Shown here: positions 23,066 to 34,756 of the stretch, piece by piece
How positions within the stretch are numbered: the first letter of the stretch is position 1
How the letters are laid out: the number at the start of each line of letters is the position of its first letter
Source of the DNA: Lineus longissimus
Lineage: Eukaryota > Nemertea > Pilidiophora > Heteronemertea > Lineidae
Length of the DNA: 60,000 nt
Reading direction: 5' to 3'
Assembly (NCBI RefSeq): GCF_910592395.1
Contig: NC_088310.1
Location: 8,565,501-8,625,500, forward strand
Program-made: the position numbers and the translations under genes
The notes under the pieces: generated by a model
Seen by the model: the letters and a program-made list of their open reading frames with translations, nothing else
The model's database searches: none
What the model was told of the DNA's origin: nothing

Positions 23066-23269
23066 GTGCAATGTTCATATCTAATTGCGGTTCAGGAAGA
23101 TAGAAATGCAATCATACACAATGGCGTAATGTAGTTATCATCCATCCAACTTTGCTGAAACTTTGTACGTATAGTTATTTGTATAGCCACGGCAATGTAC
23201 AGAGTTACGCAATTGGAAAATTTCAAATTCAATTACAAGCTTCAAATTTTAAACCAACAGCGTAGACCT
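23066..23269 (+). mobile_element. TTAA-flanked MITE, family T, copy 2 (5' end lost)
   Basis: GATAGAAATGCAATCATACA, TTACGCAATTGGAAAATTTC and CAAATTCAATTACAAGCTTC match the family. The right end AACAGCGTAGACCTTTAA is followed by TTAA (23270-23273). The left terminus is degraded. Confidence 0.6.
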
Positions 23270-24105
23270 TTAATCATTCTGATCAAAAGGATGAAGGGCC
23301 TAGCGTTTTCATTATGCTGTAGTTTGCTAACTGTGTCATGATAATGTGAGTGAGGTACTCTGTAAACAAAGCCTGAAATGGAAGTTCTGCCCCTTCAACA
23401 CTCGGGGCCCTGTCACTCAATCAGCAACAATTGAAGACAAATGCTAGCATTAGCTCAACTAAGCGTTATCTCCTTCAAAAAAATCATTGACGATAGTAGC
23501 GTTAGTTAGGACTTAATACAAACATTAGTGCCACATGTAGTTGGAGCAACTAGGCCCTGGACTGTATAATTATCTTTCAAAATTAAATCAACAGCAGGCA
23601 GTTCAAGGGATGGTGTTTCCAGCCCAATGTTTGAAATTAGAATGCTATAGACACTATCAAAACGCTCAGTGTCATAGAGAATACCCAAAAAAACTTGACA
23701 AATTTCAAATTTTGGAATGATTAGGCTCAGCAGAGCCCTTTATGATTTGAGACTATTTTTCCAACCTTTGTCCATTGACGAGAACTGCCTTTAATCGAGA
23801 CTTACATGTATGTAGAGAACCTGCATACATTTCCACTACATCATCGGAGATTTCCACCTGCCCACTTCACAACTTATCAAATATTCCACGGCTGGTGTCA
23901 ATGCCGCATCCCTGCGTACACTGTCTAACATACTGACGGGGCGATTAAAAACTCAATCAACATTGCAATCATAAAGCGACATGATTCACCGACTGGTGCG
24001 GTCGCAGGAATATATTTGTCTATATGATTGCAGGCATAATGATAGTCGTTGGTGTTTCGATTCATACATGAACCTGAGCACTGCTAATAGCTAAATTGAT
24101 CCTAA

Positions 24106-24260
24106 TTATCGTCGGATATCCCCTATTGCCGGGCTGCGTAAACAGTGTGTGGAAGTAGCGGGCGGGGAACAGACGCTCGCTAGCTCGTAGCTCTTGTAAC
24201 CGTCGGTAACGTCAAAGGCATTTCGATAACTGTCCGCTAGTGGTGCTCCTTTATCTAACG
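24106..24260 (+). promoter_or_regulatory. CpG-richer patch, candidate alternative promoter
   Basis: Within AT-rich intron sequence this patch has many CpGs (ATCGTCGG, TGCCGGGCTGCG, AGCGGGCGGGG, ACGCTCGCTAGCTCG, CCGTCGGTAACG). It sits about 700 bp upstream of the alternative coding exon at 24942-25107, a normal distance for a promoter with a non-coding first exon. No transcript start or TATA box is visible. Confidence 0.3.
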
Positions 24261-24941
24261 TTAACCGTTCATTAATTAGGATTTGCCAATTCACAATTTG
24301 AAACCTGTTTTCTACCGCAGACTTTTAAAAATACAATTTTCCCTACTTTCTGTTCTGTTACAGTGGAAGAATTAGAGTTAGAGTGGAAATCATTTAATTA
24401 ATTCGAGGATTTGCTGTTCAAGTTTCATGGGATCTGCCATTACTTTTATATTACTTATAGGATCTCGCTTGTCCTATTTACCTTCAATTTTCCTATTCGG
24501 TCATTGATTCAGTAAAATTGGTTTTGGCCTTTCAATCGAGCGCATTTAGGTTAACTATTATACGGTGATCAATTCGTGTATTCATATGTGATGACCCTGG
24601 CTAGGACAGGATAGTAAATGTTTTGGAATTCGAAGTAAGCTGTGCAGTGTGTATCAGATCTATTGAATATTTTCATGCCTTTGAAATTTCGTAACGGTTT
24701 CGTTTAAAGTTGTTTGAGGAGTTGAAAATCGACTGTTAAAAGTTCGTGGGAGTGTATCGGCTAATTTAAGGTTGAGTCAATTGCTGTATATCTATATGTG
24801 AGCCATAGTGGCCCTCATGAAATGCCTCATTTTCAACACATGTTCGAGGATATGAGTTTAATCAATTGGAAATAAATTTGTGTTGTGTTAAGGAGGTGGA
24901 TGTTTGATCAATAAGTTGGATACTGTTGTTTTCGGTCGCAG

Positions 24942-25107
24942 GCTAAATTAATGGCGGTTTACGGACGGCATCAGACGGTAGAGCCAGCACTGGGATGGAA
25001 AAGTGTCTTGTTCTGTTGTTTAGGAAGTCAGAATCAGAAAAAGTCGAATGGCTCTGTGGATAATAAAGGAAATGGGAAGAGCAATGTGAATGGAAAGGAT
25101 GAAAAAG
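24942..25107 (+). CDS. Candidate alternative first coding exon with Cys-Cys motif
   Basis: An acceptor-like TGTTGTTTTCGGTCGCAG precedes 24942. The ATG at 24951 opens a 52-residue frame, MAVYGRHQTVEPALGWKSVL then FCCLGSQNQKK and a Gly/Asn/Lys-rich linker, ending GAAAAAG|GTAAAG. The frame ends in phase 1, exactly what is needed to join the phase-1 acidic exon at 58942; the joint would read GKDEK-G-SAYAYDEG. An internal-exon reading would be phase 0 in, which does not fit the phase-1 chain, so a first coding exon is the better model. There is no membrane segment; W-K-S-V-L-F-C-C-L could be a palmitoylated membrane anchor (inference). Vertebrate SYT16 (Strep14) is a known family member without a transmembrane segment. 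It could instead be the first exon of a different gene, for example a small phosphatase with a similar FCC motif. Confidence 0.4.
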
Positions 25108-25718
25108 GTAAAGGCCCTGTACATTGCATGTCACCATGAGCTTAGAATGGTTGCTTGAGGAAATTATTAACCAATTCATTAATGCTTGGTGAAGTTGTTT
25201 TTAAACATTTAAGGCAGCTTAAAGTGAAACGGCTCCCAATGCTTATTTCAGAAAAGTCATTAAAACTTTCATGTAATACATAGGCCTAAGCTGGTACTAG
25301 ATTTCAGTTTCTTTTGTAAATGAATGTCATTTGTCAAAATGACCAATCCCCAATATCATTTTCTATTTTCTCAGTTTGAGGAGGATATTGACTCAATTTG
25401 TCTTTTTACTCAGTTGAGAGTTTACTTTAAAGCTTTACTCATTTTTTACTGTGATAACGGTACATGCTGGGTCTGCATATACTCTAGCTTCACTGATCTA
25501 AGACCGATTCATTAATTACTGTGAAATTGAGACTGAGGCCAAGGCAAAACACTTCACCATGTCGCAACCCATTGCCCATCTAAATTGAACAGGTTGCACG
25601 GCATCGAACGAATATGTGCTTGTCCGGTTTTGGGGCCTAACTTGACTTCAGAAATGATCAAAGAATTTAAATGTTCCCAACACAACATGAAACAGGTAGT
25701 AGTCATTTGTTTCAAGTA

Positions 25719-25878
25719 CAGTGGAACCTCCCTTAGCGGACACCTCTCTATTAAGGACACTAGTTTTGGTCCCAAATTTGTTGTTTCCATTCAATTTGAC
25801 CTTTCTAATCAGGACACCTCTCTGTTAAGGACAGCACTTCTCAGTCCCGAGGATGTCCTTAATAGATAGGTTCTACTG
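25719..25878 (+). mobile_element. pogo/Tigger-like MITE, family P, copy 3
   Basis: It is flanked by TA on both sides (25717-25718, 25879-25880). The ends are CAGTGGAACCTCCCTTAGCG and the inverted CAGTAGAACCTATCTATTAA. It carries the family interior TAGTTTTGGTCCCAAATTTG and CATTCAATTTGACC. Confidence 0.8.
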
Positions 25879-26167
25879 TATTCTCAACAATGAAAACATA
25901 CACACTTCACCGCACAATCCACATATGACATACAGTACATCTTGTGTTCTATCCTGCCTGTGCCTAAAGTCAAGCCCAAAATCAATAAGTCTGTGGGGCA
26001 CCTGAGTTCCCATTCATCCAATTAAATTTGGAAGAAATTGTTACAAGTTGTGCTTAACCTTTAGATGTGCACTCATTAACAGACAGAGGAAGCAACCATG
26101 TTTAATGCCCCAAAGTGACAGAATGATCATCATCGTTATTCTGTGTGATCATTAGTGTTGCTATTGT

Positions 26168-26344
26168 AGTGGAACTTCACTTACCGGCCACCTCTCTATT
26201 AGGGACAACCTCTCTATCAGTGACACTTGCTTTGGTCCCAAATAGGTTGTTTCCATTCAATTTGACCTCTCTAATTGGGGCACCTCTCTATTAAGGACAG
26301 CACATGTCAGTCCCAAGGGTGTCCTTAATAGAGAGGTTCTACTG
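26168..26344 (+). mobile_element. pogo/Tigger-like MITE, family P, copy 4
   Basis: AGTGGAACTTCACTTACCGG at the left has lost its first C. The right end is the inverted CAGTAGAACCTCTCTATTAA followed by TA. The interior keeps TTTGGTCCCAAATAGG and CATTCAATTTGACCTCTCTA. It lies only about 290 bp from copy 3 in the same orientation. Confidence 0.75.
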
Positions 26345-27877
26345 TATATGGACCGCTCAGGACCAACTCTAGTTTCACTAATCTAATATCACATTATAAA
26401 TTTCTCCCAAAGACCAAGCAGGTATGACCATCAGACAACTTGGCATACTTGGTCACCTTGGTGTTGCCAATCCATTGTCTATCGCTGCAAAATATGCACC
26501 CATAATCATTATCTTTTCATTAAAGTGAGAAAAAAAAACTGTAATGGTTTTTGGAGATTCTGAGAAACCTTAAAGGATATTTTACTTCACTTTCACTTCG
26601 AAAAACCGCATATTTGTGTTGGGAAAAACCACTAAAAACCTCATGGACAATTTCTAGAAGTTTAGTCCTATGAAGCTCCGGTTTTGTGTCCTAGACTTTC
26701 TCAGACAGTTTTGAACTCAGACATGCTGACAATGCTCTCAGCATGCTATAAGCTTATTGACCACTTCTATGGTTTTCAAACTGTCTGTACTTCATATTAT
26801 CGGTTTAACCTCATTGAGCTAAATTGGGAAGGCAGCCAACTGAACCAGAAAGAGCAAGCCAGTAAGTCTTCCGTAGAACAACTGAAAATTAACCAGATAA
26901 AGAAAGATATACAGGTCTTCTAATATTCCTTTAAATTTGAATGTTTCATGTTGAGTGATACATGACTTTGAAAACCATGACCTTAAAACTTTCTGTATGT
27001 CGAAATGGGTCCAAACTCGAGCACCTGGCCATGATATGAAATATTTCTCAAACGTGGCAGAAGTTGTCTGACACACACCCACACAAATTATTAAAAATTC
27101 ACTAAAAGACCACTTCTGGGACACTAGCCACGATTATACTGCCAGGTTGATTTATTCAATAGGTGATAATATTTCATATTTTAGTTACTATTTGAGAAAT
27201 ATCATTAATTCATGTCTCATCCATGTTTATGGTTACCCACTACTGCTTGTTTCAGAACTGAGGCTCCTCAGAACAAAATGAAAGCCTGTCTCTGATAATT
27301 AGGGTACAGTTTTCTTCATTCATTCTTAGACAACTGAATTTGTTATGATTTCTTCTTCCTCTTCTTTCTCGTACACTCTATATACAGTCAATCCCGTTTG
27401 TCGGATGTACCCTGTTGTCCTCTGCAATTCCACCCCGCCTCTGTACAGTTGGTCCTGCAGGGCGACACCATTAATTTGGCCATATATCTTGTCTAAGACT
27501 TAATGCAGAAGACAGTCCTGTGGTACATGGTTTGTGTTGCAAGAGCATCAATTGATGTTACCTATTAGGTACTTGTGGAATATGAGGTTCATCCTCTTGT
27601 GCCCGCTTCAGATGGTAATTACTTACGCTGCCCTTGTCAGCTGGTGATATATTTTATCTTTCAGCGCAACATTACCCAGTTGAAAGAGAAATGAATGTAC
27701 CCACTTGGACTAAATTATCTTGTCCTGGTCACTGTGGCCAATGCTAATAAGTTGTGATTAATGAGAGCAGAGCGATGAATGAACTAGCACTTGATCAACT
27801 CGTCATCTGGGGACAAAATCAGCAATATTCTGGAATTTGGGATAAGCCAGCACCATCTGTTTCAAATGACTGCATAA

Positions 27878-28043
27878 TGTAGAGCCTCTCTATTAAGGAC
27901 ATCCTTTGGACTGACAAATGTTTTCTCCTAACAGGGAAGTGTCCAGATTACAGAGATTGAATTGTGCAAAAGTGACCCATCCTCTGTCCCTGATTGAGAG
28001 GCTGTTCTGGCATCAGTGGTGTCCGCTAAGGGAGGTTTGACTG
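27878..28043 (-). mobile_element. pogo/Tigger-like MITE, family P, copy 5 (inverted, decayed)
   Basis: It starts TGTAGAGCCTCTCTATTAAG and ends, inverted, CAGTCAAACCTCCCTTAGCG before TA (28044-28045). The interior is more diverged than in other copies but keeps the GTGTCC, GAGAGGC and GGTGTCCGCTAAGG blocks. Confidence 0.65.
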
Positions 28044-28884
28044 TAGTTTAAGTGTAAAACTTTCAGCTTTGAGGCTGCATATTGTTTGGGTGTGGCTATG
28101 ACTTGATACAATGTACTCTCTTTCAAAGGCAAAAAAAGGCAAAATAAAGCATCAGCATAACTTGTGCATCATTGTCCCACGGTTATTTCCTTTCCTTATG
28201 TTCCAAAGTCTAAAAAAGGCAAAAAGAGCTTCAGTGTCGGCCCAGACATTGGTGATTGACACCTGACCATAACATCCTTCCCTCTGTCAGTGATGTCTTA
28301 AGATTACGTGGATCTCGACATCGTGGCTGAATCCACCACACTCTGAATTCCATTGTCAGTCTCTCATCGGATATCAGTAGTCAAGATCCATCCAGTCAAG
28401 ATGGTGCAGATATCTGATCACACCATCCCTATATTCTTCAAATATTTGTATTGAATTCAAATGGTATTTCAGCCACTTCGATTATTACTCAGTCTAAATA
28501 GTTGAAATTCACTCAATGATTTGAAGCATTGCATTGCGGTGAAATAAACTGTACTCATTCAACAGAACATATGAATTGCCATATGGTCACCGTCCATATT
28601 ACTGCACATATATCATTATGTTCGATTAATTCTACTGTGCCATTTTTATAGTTTATCCAGAGGGTGCTATTTCAGATAGGACGAATTAATTCAGTGTACA
28701 GAGTTAAAAATGTGTGGTACGGGGTGTTATCAACATAAAATAAATACTGATGAAGAATTTTGCATGAATATGCTTTGCCTGTTCTCATTGACCATGTTGA
28801 CCCTGTAACAGGATTGTACGTGTTCAGCGATATGCAGTAGAGGCCTTTCTGCACAATTTGCTCATTTGCTCAATAGTAGGTTAA

Positions 28885-29107
28885 TGGCCCACACTGTTGT
28901 TTAAAAATTTGAAAATTGTCATTGAATTTGAAATTTCAAATGGCATATATACATACTGAATATAAATTTTGACACACTTGCTGTTTGGACAGATAAATGA
29001 ATACTGAATCAACTTTCAGAAAGTTACATGCATGGTATTTGCAGTATGGGATTGTGTATGACTGCATTCCATTTTCCTGACCCACGATTAAATATAAACA
29101 GTCCCGT
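28885..29107 (-). mobile_element. TTAA-flanked MITE, family T, copy 3 (inverted)
   Basis: TTAA lies at 28881-28884 and 29108-29111. On the minus strand it reads ACGGGACTG...GGTCAGGAAAATGGAATGCA, then TTTATATTCAGTATGTATAT and CAAATTCAATGACAATTTTC, in the order seen in the other copies. Confidence 0.7.
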
Positions 29108-29540
29108 TTAAAGGTCACCAAATAATATCAATCCTCCAGTGCATTTCAAGTATAAATGTGTAATCTCTCCAACATTTCCCCTCCAACTAAAAATTGTGAG
29201 AATATCATTAGGCCAGGTTGATTACTGCACCATTGAGGATACCCTCACCTGACTTGATTGAATTTTCTCTGAAACCAACGTGAAATTTAGCGGCAACAAA
29301 GTTGAGTGCTTGATTAATGTTCTTTGAAGATGATGCCAGACTTTGGATAGGAACAAGTCTCGTTATCGTCATAAACCAAAGAGAAACAGTGAATAATGTT
29401 GAGATCATTTGAGGTTTCTCAGATGAGTGCCAGAACCTCACAGGTGACTGGGGCTGATGTTTCTTCTGCACCACTCTGACAGCTCAGTTAAGAAAGAGAT
29501 CAATTATTTTGCTGTGCAAGTGTCATTCTTTGCAGGATGA

Positions 29541-29890
29541 TACAGTATTCCACCATGCAACCACAGTTTTAACCACATTATAACTGCTAGTACCAAGCAA
29601 TTACAGTATTCCACCACGCAACCACAGTTTTAAACATTATAATGCTAGTACCACGCAATTCCGCCAGGCGTGTATTCCAAGAACATTACCAGATTGGAAT
29701 AAGATACCACAGACTGCAATAGAAGCTGGAACTGTGTTAAGTTTCAAGGATTCGCTCAACAAATAAACCCGCATTAGCGAGAGCACTCACTCATCGACGC
29801 CATACTCCAGCTGGAGGTTTGTCGATTAAGAACCAGAACCTTGGTGTTCTGGCCTTCTAAACTTTCCTTATGAAATAAATTTGATTTGAG
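29541..29890 (+). mobile_element. CR1/L2-like RT tail with internal 61-bp duplication and 3' UTR
   Basis: The frame 29584-29766 contains FRQACIPRTLPDWNKIPQTA followed by IEAGTVLSFKDSLNK and TAA. The PRT-PDWN-LPQ-AIEA-SF-L pattern is the very end of a CR1/L2-group reverse transcriptase ORF. After it comes a 3' UTR with CCAGCTGGAGG and TTAAGAACCAGAACC, ending near AATAAATTTGATTTGA. Upstream, 61 bp (TACAGTATTCCACCA-GCAACC through the GCTAGTACCA block) is tandemly duplicated at 29541 and 29602; the second copy is in frame with the RT tail. Everything 5' of this is missing. Confidence 0.75.
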
Positions 29891-29944
29891 AATTAGGGCA
29901 TGCCCTGCACACGGGAATGAGAATGGCCAATATTGTATGATTAA

Positions 29945-30174
29945 AGGGGTATGCCATTCGTAAATTACTGGTGGTCCAGGAAAATAGAAATGCAGTTATA
30001 CACAATGCCGTAGTGCAGTTATCATGCATACGAATTAGCTGAAACTTAGTATTCATAGTAATTATGTGTCTAAACCAGGGCATTATTGAAATTTATATTT
30101 AGTACGTATTTACGCAATTTGAAACTTTCTAATTCAATGATAAATTTCAAATATTTAACAAACGGCATAGGCCT
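29945..30174 (+). mobile_element. TTAA-flanked MITE, family T, copy 4
   Basis: TTAA lies at 29941-29944 and 30175-30178. The ends are AGGGGTATGCCATTCG and, inverted, AGGCCTATGCCGTTTG, which gives the clearest terminal inverted repeat of the family. The core GGAAAATAGAAATGCAGTTA and GTACGTATTTACGCAATTTG are intact. Confidence 0.75.
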
Positions 30175-30382
30175 TTAAGAGAAGAGTTCTGCACGAGTGC
30201 TACCAAACTGTTTCAAGTCCCCGGAGGAACGTACGTCTTCATTAATTCTCTCATCGTTCTGATGAGATTTGAAAGGAAGTCTGAGAGGATTATTGTGGTG
30301 TGACAGAGCGATAAACCGACATTCTCCACCAAATCCCACAGAAACCAAACACCGTGAATAAATCCTGTTGATCTGAATGGTT

Positions 30383-30517
30383 AAGGTCAAGGTCGTTCCT
30401 TCTGACTCTGTTGAGATAATAGTGATATAAATTGATCACTGGAATAATTCTGCTGTTAGCAAACCCTGAATCGTCAAGGTCAAGGTCAAATCATCTGAGC
30501 TCTTAAGGTCATGGTCA
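30383..30517 (+). promoter_or_regulatory. Cluster of nuclear-receptor half-sites (AAGGTCA)
   Basis: TTAAGGTCAAGGTCG (30381), TCAAGGTCAAGGTCA (30474-30488) and TTAAGGTCATGGTCA (30503-30517) all contain the extended half-site AAGGTCA, the preferred monomer site of ERR/NR5-type receptors. Five or six half-sites in 135 bp in the same direction is striking, but the stretch also looks like a small repeat, and the site is intronic. Confidence 0.3.
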
Positions 30518-31205
30518 TTAAAGTTGAAAGTAACATTTTGGGGATTAATCTGTGTCCAACTTGAAGTGATAAAGCAATGAACCAGAGAAATTACTGTAAA
30601 CTGACAAATTTTCGCGGTCATTTCGTTGTCCCGGAATTTGTGAATAACCATGATTTGCTGAAGAAATTTCACAATCTACCAAAATAAAGAACTTTAAAAT
30701 CCTATTTACGCCAGAATCGCTAACCGCTAAATTATAGAGGCGCAAACATTTTGTGGTTCACATTGTGTCTGTTGTGATGGTAAACTCAACTCAGCTTGAC
30801 GCTATACCATTAGCAGAGTTATTGTTGTGTTCGATATTATGAATTGGTTGTAGGATGTTATAGGGAAATATGTTGACTAATTACATTATTTAATACTCCC
30901 ATAACAAAGTGAAGTACAAGCAATTATTGCTGTTGAAAGCTCTTGAGTGTATGTCAGCTCGTGTACAATGTTGATGCATACTTTTGGCTTTTTACATTTC
31001 AATATTGAACACCCAGTTCTTTCGGCTGTTAATTTTGCGGAAGTACGTACTCAACACCTAGTGAGTTAACTGTATTCAGGTTCTCACGGTACCCCATCAA
31101 GACTGTCTGAAAGCTAGTCAGAACAAAAAACGGTCAGAAATCGTCAGTTTGCTTACATAAACTGAATTTGGTAGAAAACTATACCAGACAATATGTAATT
31201 GAAAT

Positions 31206-31591
31206 GCCAGTGATAAGGGCAATGTAGAATTAGCGGAATGAGCGGATTCTGTACAAAATTTGATATAATTTCATATAAAATGGAACTTAATGAATCCTTT
31301 AAGTTTTATTTTGTTCGACACGCCTCAAAGATTATTTGAAAATTGCTTTTTACAGTCGTTAAGCCATGACTCGCAATGAGGGCATGAAAACTGGTCTGTA
31401 GGGACAGTTTAATTCAGTCGGTAGCCGTGTACAGCGCTGTATTACCGTACCTCCTTTCGTCTTCAGAGTTCAGGCCAGGCATGGTGACGATCACCGCGAC
31501 AAATACAGGCTTTTCCAGGTGATTGAAGCCCAGAATCAGGTCATTCTGCTTATTCCGCTCATTCCGCTAATTCTACATGGCCAGTGATAAG
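31206..31591. mobile_element. Non-autonomous transposon with perfect 24-bp terminal inverted repeats
   Basis: TGTAGAATTAGCGGAATGAG continuing GCGGA (31223-31246) is repeated as its exact reverse complement at 31554-31577. The pair is flanked by a 12-bp direct repeat, GCCAGTGATAAG, at 31206-31217 and 31580-31591, with 2-5 extra bases between it and the inverted repeats. The roughly 355-bp element encodes nothing. The direct repeat is longer than the target duplications of most DNA transposons. Confidence 0.65.
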
Positions 31592-33616
31592 CAGGTAATC
31601 TATTTCTCTGCGATATTGCACTTCGAGGGCGCCTCTTAATTTTCTCCTTCGTCACATTTTACACGTTTTCTCCAATAATAATTTCAGTCATCTGCTGCCT
31701 GGAAAATCCTCCCTCCGCTTTCCGACAGTCTTGATCGGGCTCTGTGGTTCTACTCCCATCTCTGGAAACATGCATTCACAGCCAAATATCGGTGCTCTTC
31801 GTAATCAATACTTATACCTGCTGGTGGAGGGAATCATTCAGGCCAATTAGCTTGGTTACAGCCCAGGCATTGTGTAAAGAGAGACAGGGCATCAGGTGGT
31901 ACTCCGGTTCTCTGCCTCCCCCTTGGAACCGACCCAAGGGGATACACTATAGCTAACAAGTGAAATGTACTATTGGACTTCAGAGATATACAGATATACT
32001 AATGCTAATTGGCAATATCATTTATATCAGATTACCAGGTCACATCACTAGGTATTGTACTTCAACTTTCATCTGAAACTGGATAAGAACTGACTCTTCA
32101 TAGTACGATACCGCTTATGATGCTTATGCTTACTGATTATGTGGTCAACAAATTGCTAAATTGGCTGGCCATCTTTTAGCCAACCGATTAGAAAACATTT
32201 TTAAAAATCATTTACATTATGTGGAATAACCAATCCTCATTGAAAAATTAAAAAAATGGTATGAATATTTACCTCAATACGATATTGACATAATTACTTT
32301 TTTTAACAAAATAGCTATTTCTCATTATTCAGAGTTAGTTCTCCCTCTACGAAATGCTAGGATCAAAAATTCCTAAAGGCATTTCATAAAACTTAATCAT
32401 GATTTAGGTATGTTGATATTTTCTATTTTCAATTGCTACTATTTCATGGTGTTGCTTTCTCGAGTTACTGTAACCTTATCCCATGCATTGCCCATTCACC
32501 AGTCGTTATTACGATTGTCGATTTCTCTAAATTATGCCATTTACAAAACTGCCGTAGGCATTGTAGGTAGAATTTCACCAGGCGCCATCCTTGATGAATA
32601 TCAGCTAAGCGAACACTCCTTCCTCATTACTGATGGTACAGAATATCAAATGTATTGTTTGCTTGTAGCTTTTATATCAAATACACTTTAATTTCAAGGT
32701 TATCACATTATTATATCGTTTGACCCCATTTGCTGCGAATGAACTCAGAAATTGTGTGTTTTCAATAAAAAGTGCCTGTAAGTTCATCATCAATAACCTT
32801 TGCGGTTTCCCTCATCTTCGGTACATAGCAACCTTAAAACAAACCTTCCCTGTATAAAGGTCTTGGTCTTTTGTTGAGAAGCCAAAATAGGAAACGGATA
32901 CTGAGGACATGTAAGCTTATAATATATCTTGTTGCCTTCATCAAAAGAGAAAAGGTTTGTTATAGGACTTTCAGTTGTCAATCCTTCTTTCTCGTATAAC
33001 TTGAAAAAATATATGATACATCATACAATACACCATCTTACCTCAATTAAGCCAATAACTCTTTTTAAGTGGGAAAAAGCACCATTCATCTTACCCCAGT
33101 ACTCCGGTCGTACCCGCCTTCATAACAAGCAGTCTTGGTGCTCGTTAAAGGGACTCCGATCTCTGAGCCTTGTGCGACAAGACAATGAGTACATGTATCA
33201 GTCTTATCATAAGTTTGTGAATCTCCATTGAATCTGATGGGCCCTTGCCGATAGCAAAGAACAATTTATGCCTGGTGCGGGTAAAAATCACAATTCATTT
33301 CTTAAACAACCAAATCTGTATACCCCTTTTATCAATTATGTTGTAAAAAATCTTCCAGAGCTGCCTTTGAGCCATTTCAACGTTCAGTGGGCGTAGATCC
33401 ATTTCTCATCTGTTGTTGAGTAAATGATGAACATGTTTCTTTCTCCGACTGTTCCTCAATTATCCCCATCCTCAGTCTAACCCAAGTGGGGAAACTTTTC
33501 TCATCAATTTTCTGCCCTGAATTATTTATTGCTGATACAGAGATTGTAATTTCTTATTCTCCTCGTCCTTAGATTGAATTCACCCTCTCGGATTATTTTA
33601 GGGGAGGCATTATCAT

Positions 33617-33850
33617 ACAGAGCTGCTCTGGTCTAGTAGATTGGATCCTCTTATGGCGGTCAAGAGTTGGTGTAACACTCAAGGGAGGTTTCTTCATCGT
33701 TTTCTTCTTCTACCAAGTAATGACTCAGACTGTAGCAGCTTCTGTGGTCTAGTGGCTTGGCCTCTCAACTGGGGACAAGAGGTCCCCAGTTCGAACCTTA
33801 CAGTTGGTGTGAGACTCGAGACAGATCTCTTTATCTTCCTTGCCTTACTC
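33617..33850 (+). mobile_element. tRNA-derived SINE, possibly a dimer
   Basis: TGGTCTAGTGG (A box, 33745) and AGTTCGAACC (B box, 33788) are 43 bases apart, as in a tRNA gene. The acceptor and T stems do not pair, so this is a SINE head rather than a working tRNA. Just upstream a weaker copy begins TGGTCTAGTAG (33629) and goes on through a similar body (GTTGGTGT-A-ACTC, TCTTCATC). The T-rich TTATCTTCCTTGCCTTACTC segment ends the unit. Confidence 0.55.
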
Positions 33851-34626
33851 CACCCAGATGTATGGATGGGTAGGCCTGCTAGTCAGAAGTGTTATGGCTG
33901 CTGTGTTGTGGTTTTGGCAGCCTTCTTCCCTTGGAGATGAGTTTTCCTTTCATGCACAACCTGTAAACCTAATGATTGGAAATCTTGATGAAGGCCAGTA
34001 CTCTGATGTCTGCTGCATTCAGATTGATACATGTAGTCACAGGTATTGCGCAACCACTTAATTGGGAATTGTGTTGAACCCTAATGACCCCATTTTCCCT
34101 CCATCACCACGATACCAAGTTGCGTAAAGCTAATTAGACTGTCTTTGTGACATCTGCTGCCTGTGGGAAACTTTCTTTTTTGGAAACGGGTAATATCACT
34201 GCCAGAGAACTACATGTGTGTGTCTAGATAAAGTACTGCAAATATCTCTGATGACCGTATAGAATAGGACCAGATAGAAATGTCCACATAATTCGTCCAT
34301 CTCTACAGAGTTTTATTCATATGCATATAAGGATCCTTGACAAGTCACTGTTCTCAACCGCCCTTACATCGCAGCCTGCAGACGAGGTTTGTTGTCGAGG
34401 TTGATTGGTCCACAGGACTGTGATATTTGGTCCAATGACTCCTATACACCTACGCATATTGTTGAACCTTATCCATGTTATTATAATAGTGGAGTGATAT
34501 AACAAAAGATATCCTTCAAAAAGCACAATAAAATGGCTATATTGGAATCTCAACCATCTGTTTTCATGAAAACAACATGTTCGAGAGTTTTATGCTCCAA
34601 AATGTAATGAAATATGGCAACATTCA

Positions 34627-34756
34627 AGCACCTCTGCCACAGAATGAGTGCGAGTTGAGTTTGCCATGTTTGTGTGAAATTGACCCGAGTTCAAAACACA
34701 GAACCAGGCAGACTAGTGTGCTGCTTTCTGGGAGCGCCCTGTCGTGGCAGAGATAG
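34627..34756 (+). mobile_element. MITE-like dispersed repeat with CTCTGCCAC ends
   Basis: ACCTCTGCCACAGAATG at the left is matched by inverted GTGGCAGAGAT at the right. Interior blocks (GAAATTGACCCGAGTTC, CAGACTAGTGTGCTGCTTT, GGGAGCGCC) correspond in order to those at 14279-14395. Confidence 0.5.

Noticed and set aside
33737-33810. A tRNA gene with normally spaced A and B boxes
   Set aside because: The T stem and acceptor stem are unpaired and a second degenerate copy lies just upstream; a SINE fits better.
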